A DNA stretch of 64,000 nt from Pseudomonas rhizophila (GTDB lineage: Bacteria > Pseudomonadota > Gammaproteobacteria > Pseudomonadales > Pseudomonadaceae). Location: positions 2,028,467-2,092,466 of the forward strand of contig NZ_CP024081.1 of assembly GCF_003033885.1 (NCBI RefSeq), in the 5' to 3' direction. Shown one piece after another: positions 34,947-44,914 of this stretch; position 1 is the stretch's first letter, and each line of letters starts with the position of its first letter. The position numbers and the translations under genes were made by a program. Below the pieces are notes generated by a model. That model was not told the origin of the DNA, made no database searches, and saw only the letters and a program-made list of their open reading frames with translations.

Positions 34947-37900
34947 ATGTTGATCCTGCGCGGCGCTCCTGCCCTTTCTGCCTTTCGCCACAGCAAACTC
35001 CTTGAGCAACTGAGCCAGAATGTTCCGGCTGTCAGTGGCTTGTATGCTGAATTCGCTCACTTCGCCGAAGTCACCGGCGGTTTGACCGGCGACGAACAGC
35101 AGGTGCTCGCGCGCCTTCTGAAGTACGGTCCCAGTGTTCCTGTCCAGGAGCCGACCGGTCGTCTGTTCCTGGTGCTGCCACGTTTCGGCACCATTTCGCC
35201 ATGGTCGAGCAAGGCCAGCGACATCGCCCGTAACTGCGGCCTGGCGAAAATCCAGCGCCTGGAGCGCGGCATTGCCTTTTATGTTGCCGGTGAGTTCAGC
35301 GAGGCCGAGGCCCAACTGATCGCCGAGGGCCTGCATGACCGCATGACCCAGATCGTCCTGGGCAACCTGGAGCAGGCCGCGGGCCTGTTCAGCCATGCCG
35401 AGCCAAAACCGCTGACCGCCGTCGATGTGCTGGGCGGCGGCCGTGCCGCACTGGAAAAAGCCAACGCCGAGCTGGGCCTGGCCCTGGCCGAAGACGAGAT
35501 CGATTACCTGGTCAACGCCTTCCAGGGCTTGAAGCGCAACCCCCACGACATCGAACTGATGATGTTCGCCCAGGCCAACTCCGAGCACTGCCGGCACAAG
35601 ATCTTCAACGCCAGTTGGGACATTGATGGCCAGAGCCAGGAAAAAAGCCTGTTCGGCATGATCAAGAACACCTATCAGATGCACAACGAAGGTGTGCTCT
35701 CGGCCTACAAGGACAACGCCGCGGTGATCGTCGGCAACGTCGCCGGGCGTTTCTACCCGAACCCTGAGACCCGCCAGTACGGTGCGGTCCAGGAGCCGGT
35801 GCACATCCTGATGAAGGTCGAGACTCACAACCACCCGACCGCCATCGCCCCGTTCCCGGGTGCGTCCACCGGTTCCGGTGGCGAGATCCGCGACGAAGGC
35901 GCCACCGGTCGCGGTGCCAAGCCCAAGGCTGGCCTGACCGGCTTCACCGTATCGAACCTGCAGATCCCGGGCTTTGAACAGCCGTGGGAAAAGCCCTACG
36001 GCAAGCCCGAGCGCATCGTCAACGCCCTGGACATCATGATCGAAGGTCCTCTTGGGGGCGCGGCGTTCAACAACGAATTCGGCCGTCCGGCCCTGACCGG
36101 TTACTTCCGTACCTTCGAGCAATCCATCAGCACTCCGCGCGGTGAAGAAGTGCGCGGCTACCACAAGCCGATCATGCTCGCCGGCGGCATGGGCAACATC
36201 CGCGCCGAACACGTGCAGAAAGGCGAGATCCTGGTCGGTTCCAAGCTGATCGTCCTCGGTGGGCCGGCCATGCTGATCGGCCTGGGCGGCGGCGCCGCTT
36301 CCTCCATGGCCACCGGCACCAGCTCGGCGGACCTGGACTTCGCCTCGGTCCAGCGGGAAAACCCGGAAATGGAACGCCGTTGCCAGGAAGTCATCGACCG
36401 TTGCTGGCAGTTGGGTGAACACAACCCCATCAGCTTCATCCACGACGTCGGCGCGGGCGGTCTGTCCAACGCCTTCCCGGAATTGGTCAACGACGGTGGC
36501 CGTGGTGGCCGCTTCGAACTGCGCAACATTCCGAACGACGAGCCGGGCATGGCCCCGCACGAAATCTGGAGCAACGAATCCCAGGAACGTTATGTCCTGG
36601 CGGTCGGCCCGGCCGACTTCGAGCGTTTCCAGGCCATTTGCGAACGCGAGCGCTGCCCGTTCGCCGTGGTCGGCGAAGCCACTGCCGAGCCGCAACTGAC
36701 CGTCACCGACAGCCACTTCGGCAACAGTCCGGTGGACATGCCGCTGGAAGTGCTGCTGGGCAAGGCCCCGCGCATGCACCGTTCGGCCGTTCGCGAAGCC
36801 GAGCTGGGCGATGATTTCGACCCGTCGACGCTCGACGTTGCCGATTCCATCGAGCGCGTTCTGCACCACCCGGCCGTGGCGAGCAAAAGTTTCCTGATCA
36901 CCATCGGCGACCGCACCATCACCGGTCTTGTGGCCCGTGATCAAATGGTCGGCCCGTGGCAGGTGCCGGTGGCCGACGTTGCCGTGACCGCCACCAGCTT
37001 CGACGTCTACACCGGCGAAGCCATGGCCATGGGCGAGCGCACGCCGTTGGCGTTGCTGGACGCTCCGGCGTCGGGCCGCATGGCGATTGGCGAGACCCTG
37101 ACCAACATCGCGGCCTCGCGCATCGGCAAGATCTCCGACATCAAACTGTCGGCCAACTGGATGTCCGCCGCCGGTCACCCGGGTGAAGACGCCCGCCTGT
37201 ACGACACCGTCAAGGCTGTCGGCATGGAGCTGTGCCCGGAGCTGGGCATCACCATTCCGGTGGGCAAGGACTCCATGTCCATGGCCACGCGCTGGAACGA
37301 TGAGGGCGTGGACAAGAGCGTCACCTCGCCGCTGTCGCTGATCGTCACCGGTTTCGCCCCGGTCACCGACATCCGCCAGACCCTGACCCCGCAACTGCGC
37401 ATGGACAAGGGCACCACCGACCTGATCCTGATCGACCTGGGCCGTGGCCAGAACCGCATGGGCGCCTCGATCCTCGCCCAGGTGCACGGCAAGCTCGGCT
37501 CGCAAGCGCCGGACGTCGACGATGCCGAAGACCTGAAGGCGTTCTTCGCGGTCATCCAGGGCCTCAACGCCGACGGTCATCTGCTGGCCTACCACGACCG
37601 TTCCGACGGTGGTTTGCTGACCACCGTGGTGGAAATGGCTTTCGCCGGCCATTGCGGCCTGAGCCTGACCCTCGACAGCGTTGCCGAGTCTACGGCTGAA
37701 ATCCCGGCCATCCTGTTCAACGAGGAACTGGGCGCGGTGATCCAGGTTCGCCAGGACGCCACCCCAGACATCCTTGCCCAGTTCAGCGCAGCGGGCCTGG
37801 CCGACTGCGTCTCGGTGATCGGCCAGCCGATCAACAACGCCCACATCAACATCACCTTCAACGGCGACACCGTCTTCGAAGGCCAGCGCCGTCTGTTGCA

Positions 37901-38843
37901 GCGCCAGTGGGCGGAAACCAGCTACCAGATCCAGCGCTTGCGGGACAATGCCGACTGCGCCGAGCAGGAATTCGACGCGCTGCTGGAAGAAGACAACCCG
38001 GGTTTGAGCGCCAAGCTCAGCTACGACGTCAATCATGACGTGGCCGCGCCTTACATCAAGAAAGGCATTCGCCCACAAGTGGCGGTGCTGCGTGAGCAGG
38101 GTGTCAACGGTCAGGTGGAAATGGCGGCGGCGTTCGACCGCGCCGGTTTCAACGCGATCGACGTGCACATGAGCGATATCCTGGCCGGCCGTGTCGACCT
38201 GAACGACTTCAAGGGCATGGTCGCCTGTGGCGGTTTCTCCTACGGCGACGTGCTGGGTGCCGGTGAAGGCTGGGCCAAGTCGGCACTGTTCAACAGCCGC
38301 GCCCGCGACGCGTTCCAGGGCTTCTTCGAACGCACCGACAGCTTCACCCTCGGCGTGTGCAACGGTTGCCAGATGATGTCCAACCTGCACGAGTTGATCC
38401 CGGGCAGCGAGTTCTGGCCGCACTTCGTGCGTAACCGTTCCGAGCAGTTCGAAGCGCGCGTGGCGATGGTCCAGGTCCAGGAATCCAACTCGATCTTCCT
38501 GCAGGGCATGGCCGGTTCGCGCATGCCGATCGCCATCGCCCACGGCGAAGGCCATGCGGAATTCGAAAGCGAAGAAGCCCTGCTCGAAGCCGATTTGTCC
38601 GGTTGCGTGTCGCTGCGGTTCGTCGACAACCACGGCAAGGTCACCGAAACCTACCCGGCCAACCCGAACGGCTCGCCGCGCGGAATCACCGGCCTGACCA
38701 GCCGCGACGGCCGCGTCACGATCATGATGCCACACCCGGAACGTGTGTTCCGCGCGGTGCAGAACTCGTGGCGTTCGGACGACTGGAACGAAGACGCACC
38801 ATGGATGCGCATGTTCCGCAACGCCCGCGTCTGGGTGAACTAA
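34947..38843 (+). CDS. purL: Phosphoribosylformylglycinamidine synthase
   Basis: 1298 residues from ATG 34947 ([17 protein letters not shown]). Large single-chain PurL: N-terminal PurS-like domain, linker, two synthetase halves and a C-terminal glutaminase with Cys in GVCNGCQMM and a PHPERVF end. It makes FGAM from FGAR, glutamine and ATP in purine synthesis. The start is separated from mltF by about 290 nt. A 1392-codon antisense frame opposite it is a GC-bias artefact. Confidence 0.97.
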   Translation: MLILRGAPALSAFRHSKLLEQLSQNVPAVSGLYAEFAHFAEVTGGLTGDEQQVLARLLKYGPSVPVQEPTGRLFLVLPRFGTISPWSSKASDIARNCGLAKIQRLERGIAFYVAGEFSEAEAQLIAEGLHDRMTQIVLGNLEQAAGLFSHAEPKPLTAVDVLGGGRAALEKANAELGLALAEDEIDYLVNAFQGLKRNPHDIELMMFAQANSEHCRHKIFNASWDIDGQSQEKSLFGMIKNTYQMHNEGVLSAYKDNAAVIVGNVAGRFYPNPETRQYGAVQEPVHILMKVETHNHPTAIAPFPGASTGSGGEIRDEGATGRGAKPKAGLTGFTVSNLQIPGFEQPWEKPYGKPERIVNALDIMIEGPLGGAAFNNEFGRPALTGYFRTFEQSISTPRGEEVRGYHKPIMLAGGMGNIRAEHVQKGEILVGSKLIVLGGPAMLIGLGGGAASSMATGTSSADLDFASVQRENPEMERRCQEVIDRCWQLGEHNPISFIHDVGAGGLSNAFPELVNDGGRGGRFELRNIPNDEPGMAPHEIWSNESQERYVLAVGPADFERFQAICERERCPFAVVGEATAEPQLTVTDSHFGNSPVDMPLEVLLGKAPRMHRSAVREAELGDDFDPSTLDVADSIERVLHHPAVASKSFLITIGDRTITGLVARDQMVGPWQVPVADVAVTATSFDVYTGEAMAMGERTPLALLDAPASGRMAIGETLTNIAASRIGKISDIKLSANWMSAAGHPGEDARLYDTVKAVGMELCPELGITIPVGKDSMSMATRWNDEGVDKSVTSPLSLIVTGFAPVTDIRQTLTPQLRMDKGTTDLILIDLGRGQNRMGASILAQVHGKLGSQAPDVDDAEDLKAFFAVIQGLNADGHLLAYHDRSDGGLLTTVVEMAFAGHCGLSLTLDSVAESTAEIPAILFNEELGAVIQVRQDATPDILAQFSAAGLADCVSVIGQPINNAHINITFNGDTVFEGQRRLLQRQWAETSYQIQRLRDNADCAEQEFDALLEEDNPGLSAKLSYDVNHDVAAPYIKKGIRPQVAVLREQGVNGQVEMAAAFDRAGFNAIDVHMSDILAGRVDLNDFKGMVACGGFSYGDVLGAGEGWAKSALFNSRARDAFQGFFERTDSFTLGVCNGCQMMSNLHELIPGSEFWPHFVRNRSEQFEARVAMVQVQESNSIFLQGMAGSRMPIAIAHGEGHAEFESEEALLEADLSGCVSLRFVDNHGKVTETYPANPNGSPRGITGLTSRDGRVTIMMPHPERVFRAVQNSWRSDDWNEDAPWMRMFRNARVWVN

Positions 38844-38847
38844 GGGC

Positions 38848-39159
38848 GTGTACAAGCTCTGCTTCTTCGTCCCGGCCAGCCACCTGGACGTGGTCAAAAG
38901 CGCCGTTTTCGCCGCCGGTGGCGGACGGATCGGCGCCTATGACCACTGCGCCTGGCAAGTGCTGGGCCTGGGCCAGTTCCGCCCCTTGGACGGCAGCCAG
39001 CCGTTCATTGGCGAAGCGGGGCAGGTCGAGCAGGTCGAGGAATGGAAAGTGGAGCTTGTCGTGGCCGATGAGTTGATTCGTGCGGCGGTGGCGGCGTTGA
39101 AGCAGAGCCATCCCTATGAGACACCGGCTTATGAAGTGTGGCGGTTGGAGGATTTTTGA
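38848..39159 (+). CDS. NIF3/YqfO C-terminal-like small protein
   Basis: 103 residues from a GTG 5 nt after the purL stop. It resembles the CutA-like insert domain of NIF3/YqfO proteins (YKLCFFVPASHLDVVKSAVF, HPYETPAYEV). The same gene follows purL in other Pseudomonas. No activity is established. It is likely in the same transcript as purL. Confidence 0.85.
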   Translation: MYKLCFFVPASHLDVVKSAVFAAGGGRIGAYDHCAWQVLGLGQFRPLDGSQPFIGEAGQVEQVEEWKVELVVADELIRAAVAALKQSHPYETPAYEVWRLEDF

Positions 39160-39182
39160 TCGTCCGGCCGTTGAATGAGAAG

Positions 39183-39209
39183 CCCGCTGATTGATTCAGC
39201 GGGTTTTTT
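39183..39209 (+). terminator. Rho-independent terminator of the purL transcript
   Basis: CCCGCTGA / TCAGCGGG with a 5-nt loop is followed by six T, 23 nt after the stop. Confidence 0.92.
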
Positions 39210-39250
39210 ATTGGTCGCGATATAGGTTGAAACACAACTGTGGACACGGA

Positions 39251-39388
39251 CCTGTGGCGAGGGGATTTATCCCCGTTGGGCTGCGCAGCAGCCCTCAAGC
39301 CAGGCAATTCGGTGTTTCAGGCAGATTGAGTTGTTGGCTTAGGGGACTGCTGCGCAGTCCAACGGGGATAAATCCCCTCGCCACAGGG
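39251..39388. repeat. REPIN of family B (RAYT-associated type)
   Basis: A 138-bp inverted structure: CCTGTGGCGAGGGGATTTAT...CCCCGTTGGGCTGCGCAGCAG on the left and CTGCTGCGCAGTCCAACGGGG...CCCCTCGCCACAGG on the right. The same arms flank the RAYT gene at 60.5-61.3 kb. Confidence 0.9.
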
Positions 39389-39408
39389 AACTCATGTGTG
39401 GTCGGGCG

Positions 39409-39915
39409 CTACGGCCGGATCTCGATCATGGTGCCATCCGGCACCAGGTTCCACACCTCGCGCATGTCCACATTGCGCATGGCAATGCAGCCGTCGGTCC
39501 AGTCCAGGGTGTGGAACAGCTGCTCAGGGTTTTCTTCGGAATCCGGGGTGCCATGGATCATGATCATGCCCCCCGGTTCCACGCCTTCGCGGCGGGCGCG
39601 GGCGGCGTCGCTGATGTTGGGGTAGGAAATGTGCATCGACAGGTAGAAGCGGTCGCTGGTCTTGCGCCAGTCGATCCAGTAGAAACCCTCGGGGGTGCGC
39701 TTGTCGCCTTCGATCAGCTTGGGGCCTTTTTTGGCGCCTTTGCCCAATGAAATGCGATAGGTCTTCAGTGGTTTGCCGTCGTTGATCAATTGCAATTGAT
39801 GGGCGGACTTGAGCACCAGCACTTTTTCGATGGTCTTGCCGTTGTAGGTTCCCACCGCAGAAGCCTGGGACACCGCAGCGAACGACAAGCAGAACAGGAC
39901 AAGCAACCAGCGCAT
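39409..39915 (-). CDS. L,D-transpeptidase family (YkuD) protein
   Basis: 168 residues with a signal peptide (MRWLLVLFCLSFAAVSQASA). YkuD catalytic motif: His in MIHGTPD and the Ser/Thr-x-GC site as TDGCIAMRN, where Cys is the nucleophile. It probably forms or edits 3-3 peptidoglycan cross-links, or attaches lipoproteins, in the periplasm. Lone gene between a family B REPIN and the NUDIX gene. Confidence 0.9.
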   Translation of the reverse strand: MRWLLVLFCLSFAAVSQASAVGTYNGKTIEKVLVLKSAHQLQLINDGKPLKTYRISLGKGAKKGPKLIEGDKRTPEGFYWIDWRKTSDRFYLSMHISYPNISDAARARREGVEPGGMIMIHGTPDSEENPEQLFHTLDWTDGCIAMRNVDMREVWNLVPDGTMIEIRP

Positions 39916-39956
39916 TGAAACGATATCCCTAGAGGTGTCGCGGCTATTATGGATTT

Positions 39957-40508
39957 TTAGGTATTGGCAGGCTGGGCCAGCGGCGGGATCGATTCGGATC
40001 GCACCGGGTAGTCCTCGGTTCGCCGGTCAGCATAGAAGTATTCTAGGGTACGGCCCACCGTGCGGAAAGCCAGCTCGTCCCAGGGAATGTCCGCTTCGTC
40101 GAACAGTTTCACTTCCAGGCTCTCGGGCCCGGCGGCGAAATCTTCGTCCACCAGCTCGGCGCGGAAGAATACATGCACCTGGCTGATATGCGGAACATCA
40201 ATCAACGTATAAATGCTCAGGTTGCGCACGCGGGCGCAGGCTTCTTCGGCGGTCTCGCGCACGGCGGCTTGCTCGACGGTTTCGCCGTTCTCCATGAAAC
40301 CTGCCGGCAATGTCCAGTAACCGCGCCGTGGCTCGATGGCACGCCGGCACAGCAGCACTTTGCTGCCCCAGGTCGGCACGCAACCGGCCACGATATTGGG
40401 GTTCTGGTAGTGGATGGTGTGGCAGGTATCGCAGACAAAGCGCAAGCGCGAGTCGCCTTCGGGGATACGCTTGGTTACCGGGTTACCGCACTGGCTGCAG
40501 AATTTCAT
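39957..40508 (-). CDS. NUDIX hydrolase with N-terminal zinc ribbon
   Basis: 183 residues from ATG 40508 after AGGAACCC. A zinc ribbon (CSQCG near residue 4, CDTCH near 26) precedes a NUDIX domain. The NUDIX box is GFMENGETVEQ followed by REtaEEacA, so Cys replaces the usual Gly after the EE pair. Likely a nucleotide-derivative pyrophosphatase; substrate unknown. Divergent from the CoA NUDIX gene. Confidence 0.88.
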   Translation of the reverse strand: MKFCSQCGNPVTKRIPEGDSRLRFVCDTCHTIHYQNPNIVAGCVPTWGSKVLLCRRAIEPRRGYWTLPAGFMENGETVEQAAVRETAEEACARVRNLSIYTLIDVPHISQVHVFFRAELVDEDFAAGPESLEVKLFDEADIPWDELAFRTVGRTLEYFYADRRTEDYPVRSESIPPLAQPANT

Positions 40509-40654
40509 GCTTGGGTTCCTGAATGCTGCGCCTATCTTGGCGTCTGCGGGCGGCTGTCGGCAAGTTGTCGTTTCGCGACACGTCGCAGTGCGGGGGTTGG
40601 GCGGCTTGCCTGATTGGTGCATGATGCAAGGTAGCGAATAAATCGAGAAGTCTC

Positions 40655-41254
40655 ATGCTGGACGAGCTACTGCATCGAGTAAGCAACCATACCCCACGTG
40701 ATCTGGAGACTGACCGACGTTTCCCTGAAGCGGCGGTGCTGGTGCCCATTACCCGCAGTGACGAGCCGGAACTGGTCCTGACCCTGCGCGCCAGCGGGCT
40801 TTCGACTCATGGCGGCGAAGTTGCATTTCCCGGTGGGCGCCGCGACCCGGAAGACCCGGACCTGATTTTCACCGCCTTGCGCGAAGCCGAAGAAGAAATC
40901 GGCCTGCCCCCCGGCCTGGTGGAAGTGATCGGCCCCCTCAGTCCCTTGATCTCGCTGCACGGCATCAAGGTCACGCCCTACGTGGGGGTGATTCCCGATT
41001 ACGTCGAATACCAGGCCAACGATGCCGAGATCGCCGCGGTGTTCAGCGTACCGCTGGAGTTCTTTCGCAAGGACCCGCGCGAGCACACTCATCGCATCGA
41101 CTACCAGGGCTGCAGTTGGTATGTGCCCAGCTATCGTTTTGGCGAGTACAAGATCTGGGGCCTGACGGCGATCATGGTGGTCGAGCTGGTCAACCTGATG
41201 TTCGACGCCGGCATCGACCTGCACACCCCGCCCAAGACTTTCATCAATACCTGA
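40655..41254 (+). CDS. CoA pyrophosphatase-type NUDIX hydrolase
   Basis: 199 residues. The UPF0035/CoA signature ([18 protein letters not shown]) is followed directly by a canonical NUDIX box ending REAEEEIGL. Members hydrolyse CoA and its derivatives to 4'-phosphopantetheine and 3',5'-ADP. First gene of a three-gene run with the carbonic anhydrase-like and DUF1289 genes. Confidence 0.92.
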   Translation: MLDELLHRVSNHTPRDLETDRRFPEAAVLVPITRSDEPELVLTLRASGLSTHGGEVAFPGGRRDPEDPDLIFTALREAEEEIGLPPGLVEVIGPLSPLISLHGIKVTPYVGVIPDYVEYQANDAEIAAVFSVPLEFFRKDPREHTHRIDYQGCSWYVPSYRFGEYKIWGLTAIMVVELVNLMFDAGIDLHTPPKTFINT

Positions 41255-41270
41255 AGCCCCGAGGAACCTC

Positions 41271-41795
41271 ATGAAATACCGCCTGGGTGATGCCCGTGTC
41301 GAAACCCACCCACAGAGCTGGGTCGCCCCCAACGCCACATTGGTGGGCAAGGTCCGCCTCGAAGAAGGCGCCAATGTCTGGTTCAACGCGGTGCTGCGTG
41401 GCGATAACGAACTGATCCTGATCGGCAAAAACAGCAACGTGCAGGACGGCACGGTGATGCACACCGACATGGGCTTCCCGCTGACCATCGGCACCGGCGT
41501 GACCATCGGCCATAACGCCATGCTTCACGGTTGCACGGTGGGGGACTACAGCCTTATCGGCATCAATGCGGTGATCCTCAACGGCGCGAAGATCGGCAAG
41601 AACTGCATCATCGGCGCCAACTCGCTGATCGGCGAAGGCAAGGAGATTCCTGACGGTTCGCTGGTGATGGGCTCACCCGGCAAGGTTGTGCGGGAATTGA
41701 CCGAAGCGCAGAAGAAGATGCTCGAGGCCAGCGCGGCGCACTATGTTCACAACGCGCAGCGCTACGCCCGCGACTTGGCCGAGCAAGAGCAATGA
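41271..41795 (+). CDS. Gamma-class carbonic anhydrase family protein (YrdA/PaaY-like)
   Basis: 174 residues of left-handed beta-helix hexapeptide repeats. Three metal-ligand His candidates are in MHTDM and IGHNAMLHG. These proteins form trimers with zinc or iron between subunits. Carbonic anhydrase activity is plausible but not proven for this subgroup. Starts 16 nt after the NUDIX gene with GAGGAACCTC upstream. Confidence 0.9.
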   Translation: MKYRLGDARVETHPQSWVAPNATLVGKVRLEEGANVWFNAVLRGDNELILIGKNSNVQDGTVMHTDMGFPLTIGTGVTIGHNAMLHGCTVGDYSLIGINAVILNGAKIGKNCIIGANSLIGEGKEIPDGSLVMGSPGKVVRELTEAQKKMLEASAAHYVHNAQRYARDLAEQEQ

Positions 41796-42001
41796 ACCCG
41801 CCAGAACGCCCGGTTCCGTCGCCCTGCGTGAACATCTGCGCCCTGGACGATGACGACATCTGCACCGGCTGCCAGCGCACCGTGGCGGAAATCACCCGTT
41901 GGAGCCGGATGGACAACGATGAGCGACGCAGTGTTCTGGCGTTGTGTCATGAAAGGGCCAAGGCCAGTGGATTGGTGTGGATGTTGCCGGTGAGGCGCTG
42001 A
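41792..42001 (+). CDS. DUF1289 small Cys-rich protein
   Basis: 69 residues. [19 protein letters not shown] carries the Cys pattern of DUF1289, probably an Fe-S or zinc site, followed by EITRWSRM. The start overlaps the upstream gene by 4 nt (ATGA). Function unknown. Confidence 0.9.
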   Translation: MNPPERPVPSPCVNICALDDDDICTGCQRTVAEITRWSRMDNDERRSVLALCHERAKASGLVWMLPVRR

Positions 42002-42032
42002 CGCCCACACAAGACTCTGTAGGAGCACGTAC

Positions 42033-42123
42033 CTGTGGGAGCAAAGCTTGCTCGCGATGCAGGCACCCAGGTCGTCAGGTGGACCGCGTGATCGTTCATC
42101 GCGGGCAAGCCTTGCTCCCACAG
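42033..42123. repeat. REP doublet (variant A2, GCAAAGCTTGC type)
   Basis: CTGTGGGAGCAAAGC/TTGCTCGCGATGC at 42033 and CATCGCGGGCAAGCC/TTGCTCCCACAG ending at 42123. It is a variant of family A in which GAGCC is replaced by AAAGC. Between convergent genes. Confidence 0.9.
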
Positions 42124-42162
42124 GTTTGGCTTCCACAGATGCTGTTCCCCAAAATCTTTATT

Positions 42163-42810
42163 TCAGCGACGCCACCGATCCAATCCCACCACCCCCAGCG
42201 CAATCGCGACAAACCCCGCCAATATCCCTGCGGCATTGATGAGCACCTGTGGATAACCCAGGTTCGCCACGTCAATGAAAGGGTAGGGGTACGCCGCCAG
42301 TAATTCCCCCCGCAGCAGGAGCCACGCGAAGTACACCACCGGGTAAATCATCCACAGCCCGATGTGCTTCATGCGCAAGGTGCCCTTGGGCACGCAGAAC
42401 CACCAGTAGGTCATGAACAGCAACGGCATGACGTCGTGCAGCAATTCGTCGGCCACGAACTGCCAGCCTTCGGGTTGCCACAGATGTCGCAGCAGCAGGT
42501 TGTAGGCCAGGCCGACCAAGGTAATGCTCACGGTAATGCCGCTGCTGACCCCCGGCTGCAAGAACCAGCGCCGGGCCGGCGATTCTCGCTGGATCAGTTC
42601 CCAGGTCAGCACCACGGCCACCAGAGTGTTGGTCAGCACGGTGAAGAAACTGAGAAAGTTCACCAGGCCGCCGAGCAAGCTTGCGCCCAGTTCCCAGCGA
42701 CCGAGCAGGATCAGGTACAACTGGATGCTCAACCCGGCCCAGCCCAACAGGGCCGCCACTGACACGAAGCACTGTCGCAGCGCGGGGCGCCGACGGATCT
42801 GAATGTCCAC
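42163..42810 (-). CDS. Pr6Pr family membrane protein
   Basis: 215 residues with six predicted transmembrane helices, including GGLVNFLSFFTVLTNTLVAVVLTW and a later HDVMPLLFMTYWWF. This matches the Pr6Pr (FAR-17a-like) family of integral membrane proteins. Function unknown. It starts 3 nt after the VF530-type gene on the same strand. Confidence 0.85.
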   Translation of the reverse strand: MDIQIRRRPALRQCFVSVAALLGWAGLSIQLYLILLGRWELGASLLGGLVNFLSFFTVLTNTLVAVVLTWELIQRESPARRWFLQPGVSSGITVSITLVGLAYNLLLRHLWQPEGWQFVADELLHDVMPLLFMTYWWFCVPKGTLRMKHIGLWMIYPVVYFAWLLLRGELLAAYPYPFIDVANLGYPQVLINAAGILAGFVAIALGVVGLDRWRR

Positions 42811-42813
42811 GGC

Positions 42814-43044
42814 TCAGACCGGTCGTTTGGTGCGCATCAGCTTGATGTACAGCCGCTCGACTTTCTCCCGCGCCCACGGCGTCTTGCGCAAAAAGGTCAG
42901 GCTGGACTTGATGCTCGGATCGCTCTTGAAGCAACGAATGTCGATGCGCTCGGCCAGACCCGACCATTCGTAGTGCTGCACCAGGGCGTTGAGGATCTGC
43001 TCCAGCGTCACGCCGTGCAGCGGGTTGTTGTTGGATTCGGTCAT
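42814..43044 (-). CDS. VF530 family DNA-binding protein (DUF2132)
   Basis: 76 residues: [28 protein letters not shown], then [26 protein letters not shown], the full VF530 domain. The family structure suggests DNA binding, but the role is not known. Likely co-transcribed with the Pr6Pr gene. Confidence 0.9.
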   Translation of the reverse strand: MTESNNNPLHGVTLEQILNALVQHYEWSGLAERIDIRCFKSDPSIKSSLTFLRKTPWAREKVERLYIKLMRTKRPV

Positions 43045-43313
43045 GGGAGGCCTTCGCGCAAAGAGGTGTAAAGCCGCGCACCTTAGCCGAGGTGCCCGCG
43101 TGGTGGAAGTATCACTGAAACGCTGCCTGTTTGTTTCGCGGCTTTGCGCAACGCCTACTGTTACCGAATCCGAAATGATTCATGTCAGTAAAAGGCCTTT
43201 CTCTATTTGTAACAGGACATTATCCTTGCGCCGCCTGCTGAAACGCTTCTTCTGCCGTGCCAAAGCCCCCGGCGTTCAGCGAATCCCCTAAAAAGATCAA
43301 GAATTCCTTCTTT

Positions 43314-44696
43314 ATGTTCGATGTTCAGACTCTGCAAGACAGCGCTGTCCGGCACTGTATTGCCGCCAGAAACACCCTTCACCTGATGGCCGGTCTCGGC
43401 GCCTTGGGCATTGCCATCGGCGCTCAGGCCGCTCCCGCGTTCGACAGCGACTCACCCTGGATGCTGGGTGACTGGAACGGCACGCGAAGCGAACTCGCGA
43501 AAAAAGGCTACGACTTCAAGTTCGATTACACCGGTGAAATGGGCAGCAACCTGCACGGCGGCTACGACCATGACCGCACCGCTCGCTACAGCGACCAGTT
43601 CGCCTTCGGCACGCACCTGGACCTGCAGAAAATCCTCGGTTGGCACGCCGCCGAGTTTCAACTGACGGTCACCGAGCGCAGCGGCAATAACATCAGCAAT
43701 GACCGGATCAACGACCCGCGCGTTGGCGGTTTCACTTCCGCCCAGGAAGTCTGGGGCCGTGGCCAGACCTGGCGGTTGACGCAGATGTGGTATCAGCAGG
43801 CATTTTTCGATGACCGGCTCGATATCAAGGCCGGTCGTTTCGGTGAGGGCGAGGATTTCAACAGCTTCCCCTGCGACTTCCAGAACCTGGCGTTCTGCGG
43901 CTCGCAAGTGGGCAACTGGGTGGGCGGCATCTGGTACAACTGGCCGGTCAGCCAGTGGGCGCTGCGGGTCAAGTATCACCTCACGCCTGAGCTGTATGCG
44001 CAGATCGGGGCTTATGAACAAAACCCCTCGAACCTGGAAACCGGTAACGGCTTCAAGCTCAGCGGCAGCGGCACCCAGGGCGCCGTAGTGCCGGTGGAGC
44101 TGGTGTGGTCGCCCAAGCTCAATGGCCTGCCGGGCGAATACCGCGCCGGTTATTACTACAGCAGTGCCAATGCCACCGACGCCTACAAGGATCGCAGCGG
44201 CCAGCCGGCCGCCCTGAGCGGCGAGGCGTATCGCAGCGCGTCGAGCAAGCATGGCGTGTGGTTGGGGGCGCAACAGCAACTGACCAGTGTCGCCAGTGAC
44301 CATTCCCGTGGCCTGAGTGTGTTCGCCAACGCCACGATGCACGACAAGAAAACCAACGCTATCGACAACTATGTCCAGGCCGGTCTCGTCTACAAGGGCC
44401 TGTTCGACGCCCGCGCCAGGGATGACATCGGTTTTGCCCTGGCTCGGGTTCACGTCAACCCGGCTTACCGCAAGAACGCCGAGGCCACCAACCAGGCCCG
44501 CGCCGTCCAGGGTTACGACAACCCGGCCTTTTTGCCACCCCAGGACACCGAGTACAGCGCCGAGTTGTATTACGGCGTACACGTGACGAACTGGCTGACC
44601 GTGCGCCCGAACCTGCAGTACATCCGCCATCCGGGCGGCGTGGACAAGGTCGATGACGCGCTGATTGGCGGGATCAAGATTCAGTCGTCGTTCTAG
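43314..44696 (+). CDS. oprB: OprB-type carbohydrate-selective porin
   Basis: About 460 residues from ATG 43314; an in-frame ATG at 43257 is also possible. Signal sequence ends near GAQAAPAF. The mature protein starts with SPWMLGDWNGTRSELAKKGY, typical of OprB, and ends in Phe as outer-membrane barrels do. It admits glucose across the outer membrane. It lies directly upstream of gcd, which oxidises the sugar. Confidence 0.9.
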   Translation: MFDVQTLQDSAVRHCIAARNTLHLMAGLGALGIAIGAQAAPAFDSDSPWMLGDWNGTRSELAKKGYDFKFDYTGEMGSNLHGGYDHDRTARYSDQFAFGTHLDLQKILGWHAAEFQLTVTERSGNNISNDRINDPRVGGFTSAQEVWGRGQTWRLTQMWYQQAFFDDRLDIKAGRFGEGEDFNSFPCDFQNLAFCGSQVGNWVGGIWYNWPVSQWALRVKYHLTPELYAQIGAYEQNPSNLETGNGFKLSGSGTQGAVVPVELVWSPKLNGLPGEYRAGYYYSSANATDAYKDRSGQPAALSGEAYRSASSKHGVWLGAQQQLTSVASDHSRGLSVFANATMHDKKTNAIDNYVQAGLVYKGLFDARARDDIGFALARVHVNPAYRKNAEATNQARAVQGYDNPAFLPPQDTEYSAELYYGVHVTNWLTVRPNLQYIRHPGGVDKVDDALIGGIKIQSSF

Positions 44697-44712
44697 TCAG
44701 TGCACAAGACCC

Positions 44713-44803
44713 TTGTGGGAGCGAGCCTGCTCGCGATAGCGATTTCACATCCAACATTGAAGTCGACTGTCACGCCGCCATCGCGAGCAGGCTCGCTCCC
44801 ACA
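44713..44803. repeat. REP doublet (family A) between oprB and gcd
   Basis: TTGTGGGAGCGAGCC...GCGATAGCG and CATCGCGAGCAGGC...TCGCTCCCACA. The 218-nt gap otherwise holds the gcd ribosome site ACGGAGAA. Confidence 0.92.
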
Positions 44804-44914
44804 GCAACCGCTTCAACCCAATTACCTCTTTCAACTGAACCATGCCCCCTCAAGATCGTCATCTACAGTGACTACTTGCGCGGGACTCCTTAAAACCTCA
44901 CGGAGAATCACACT

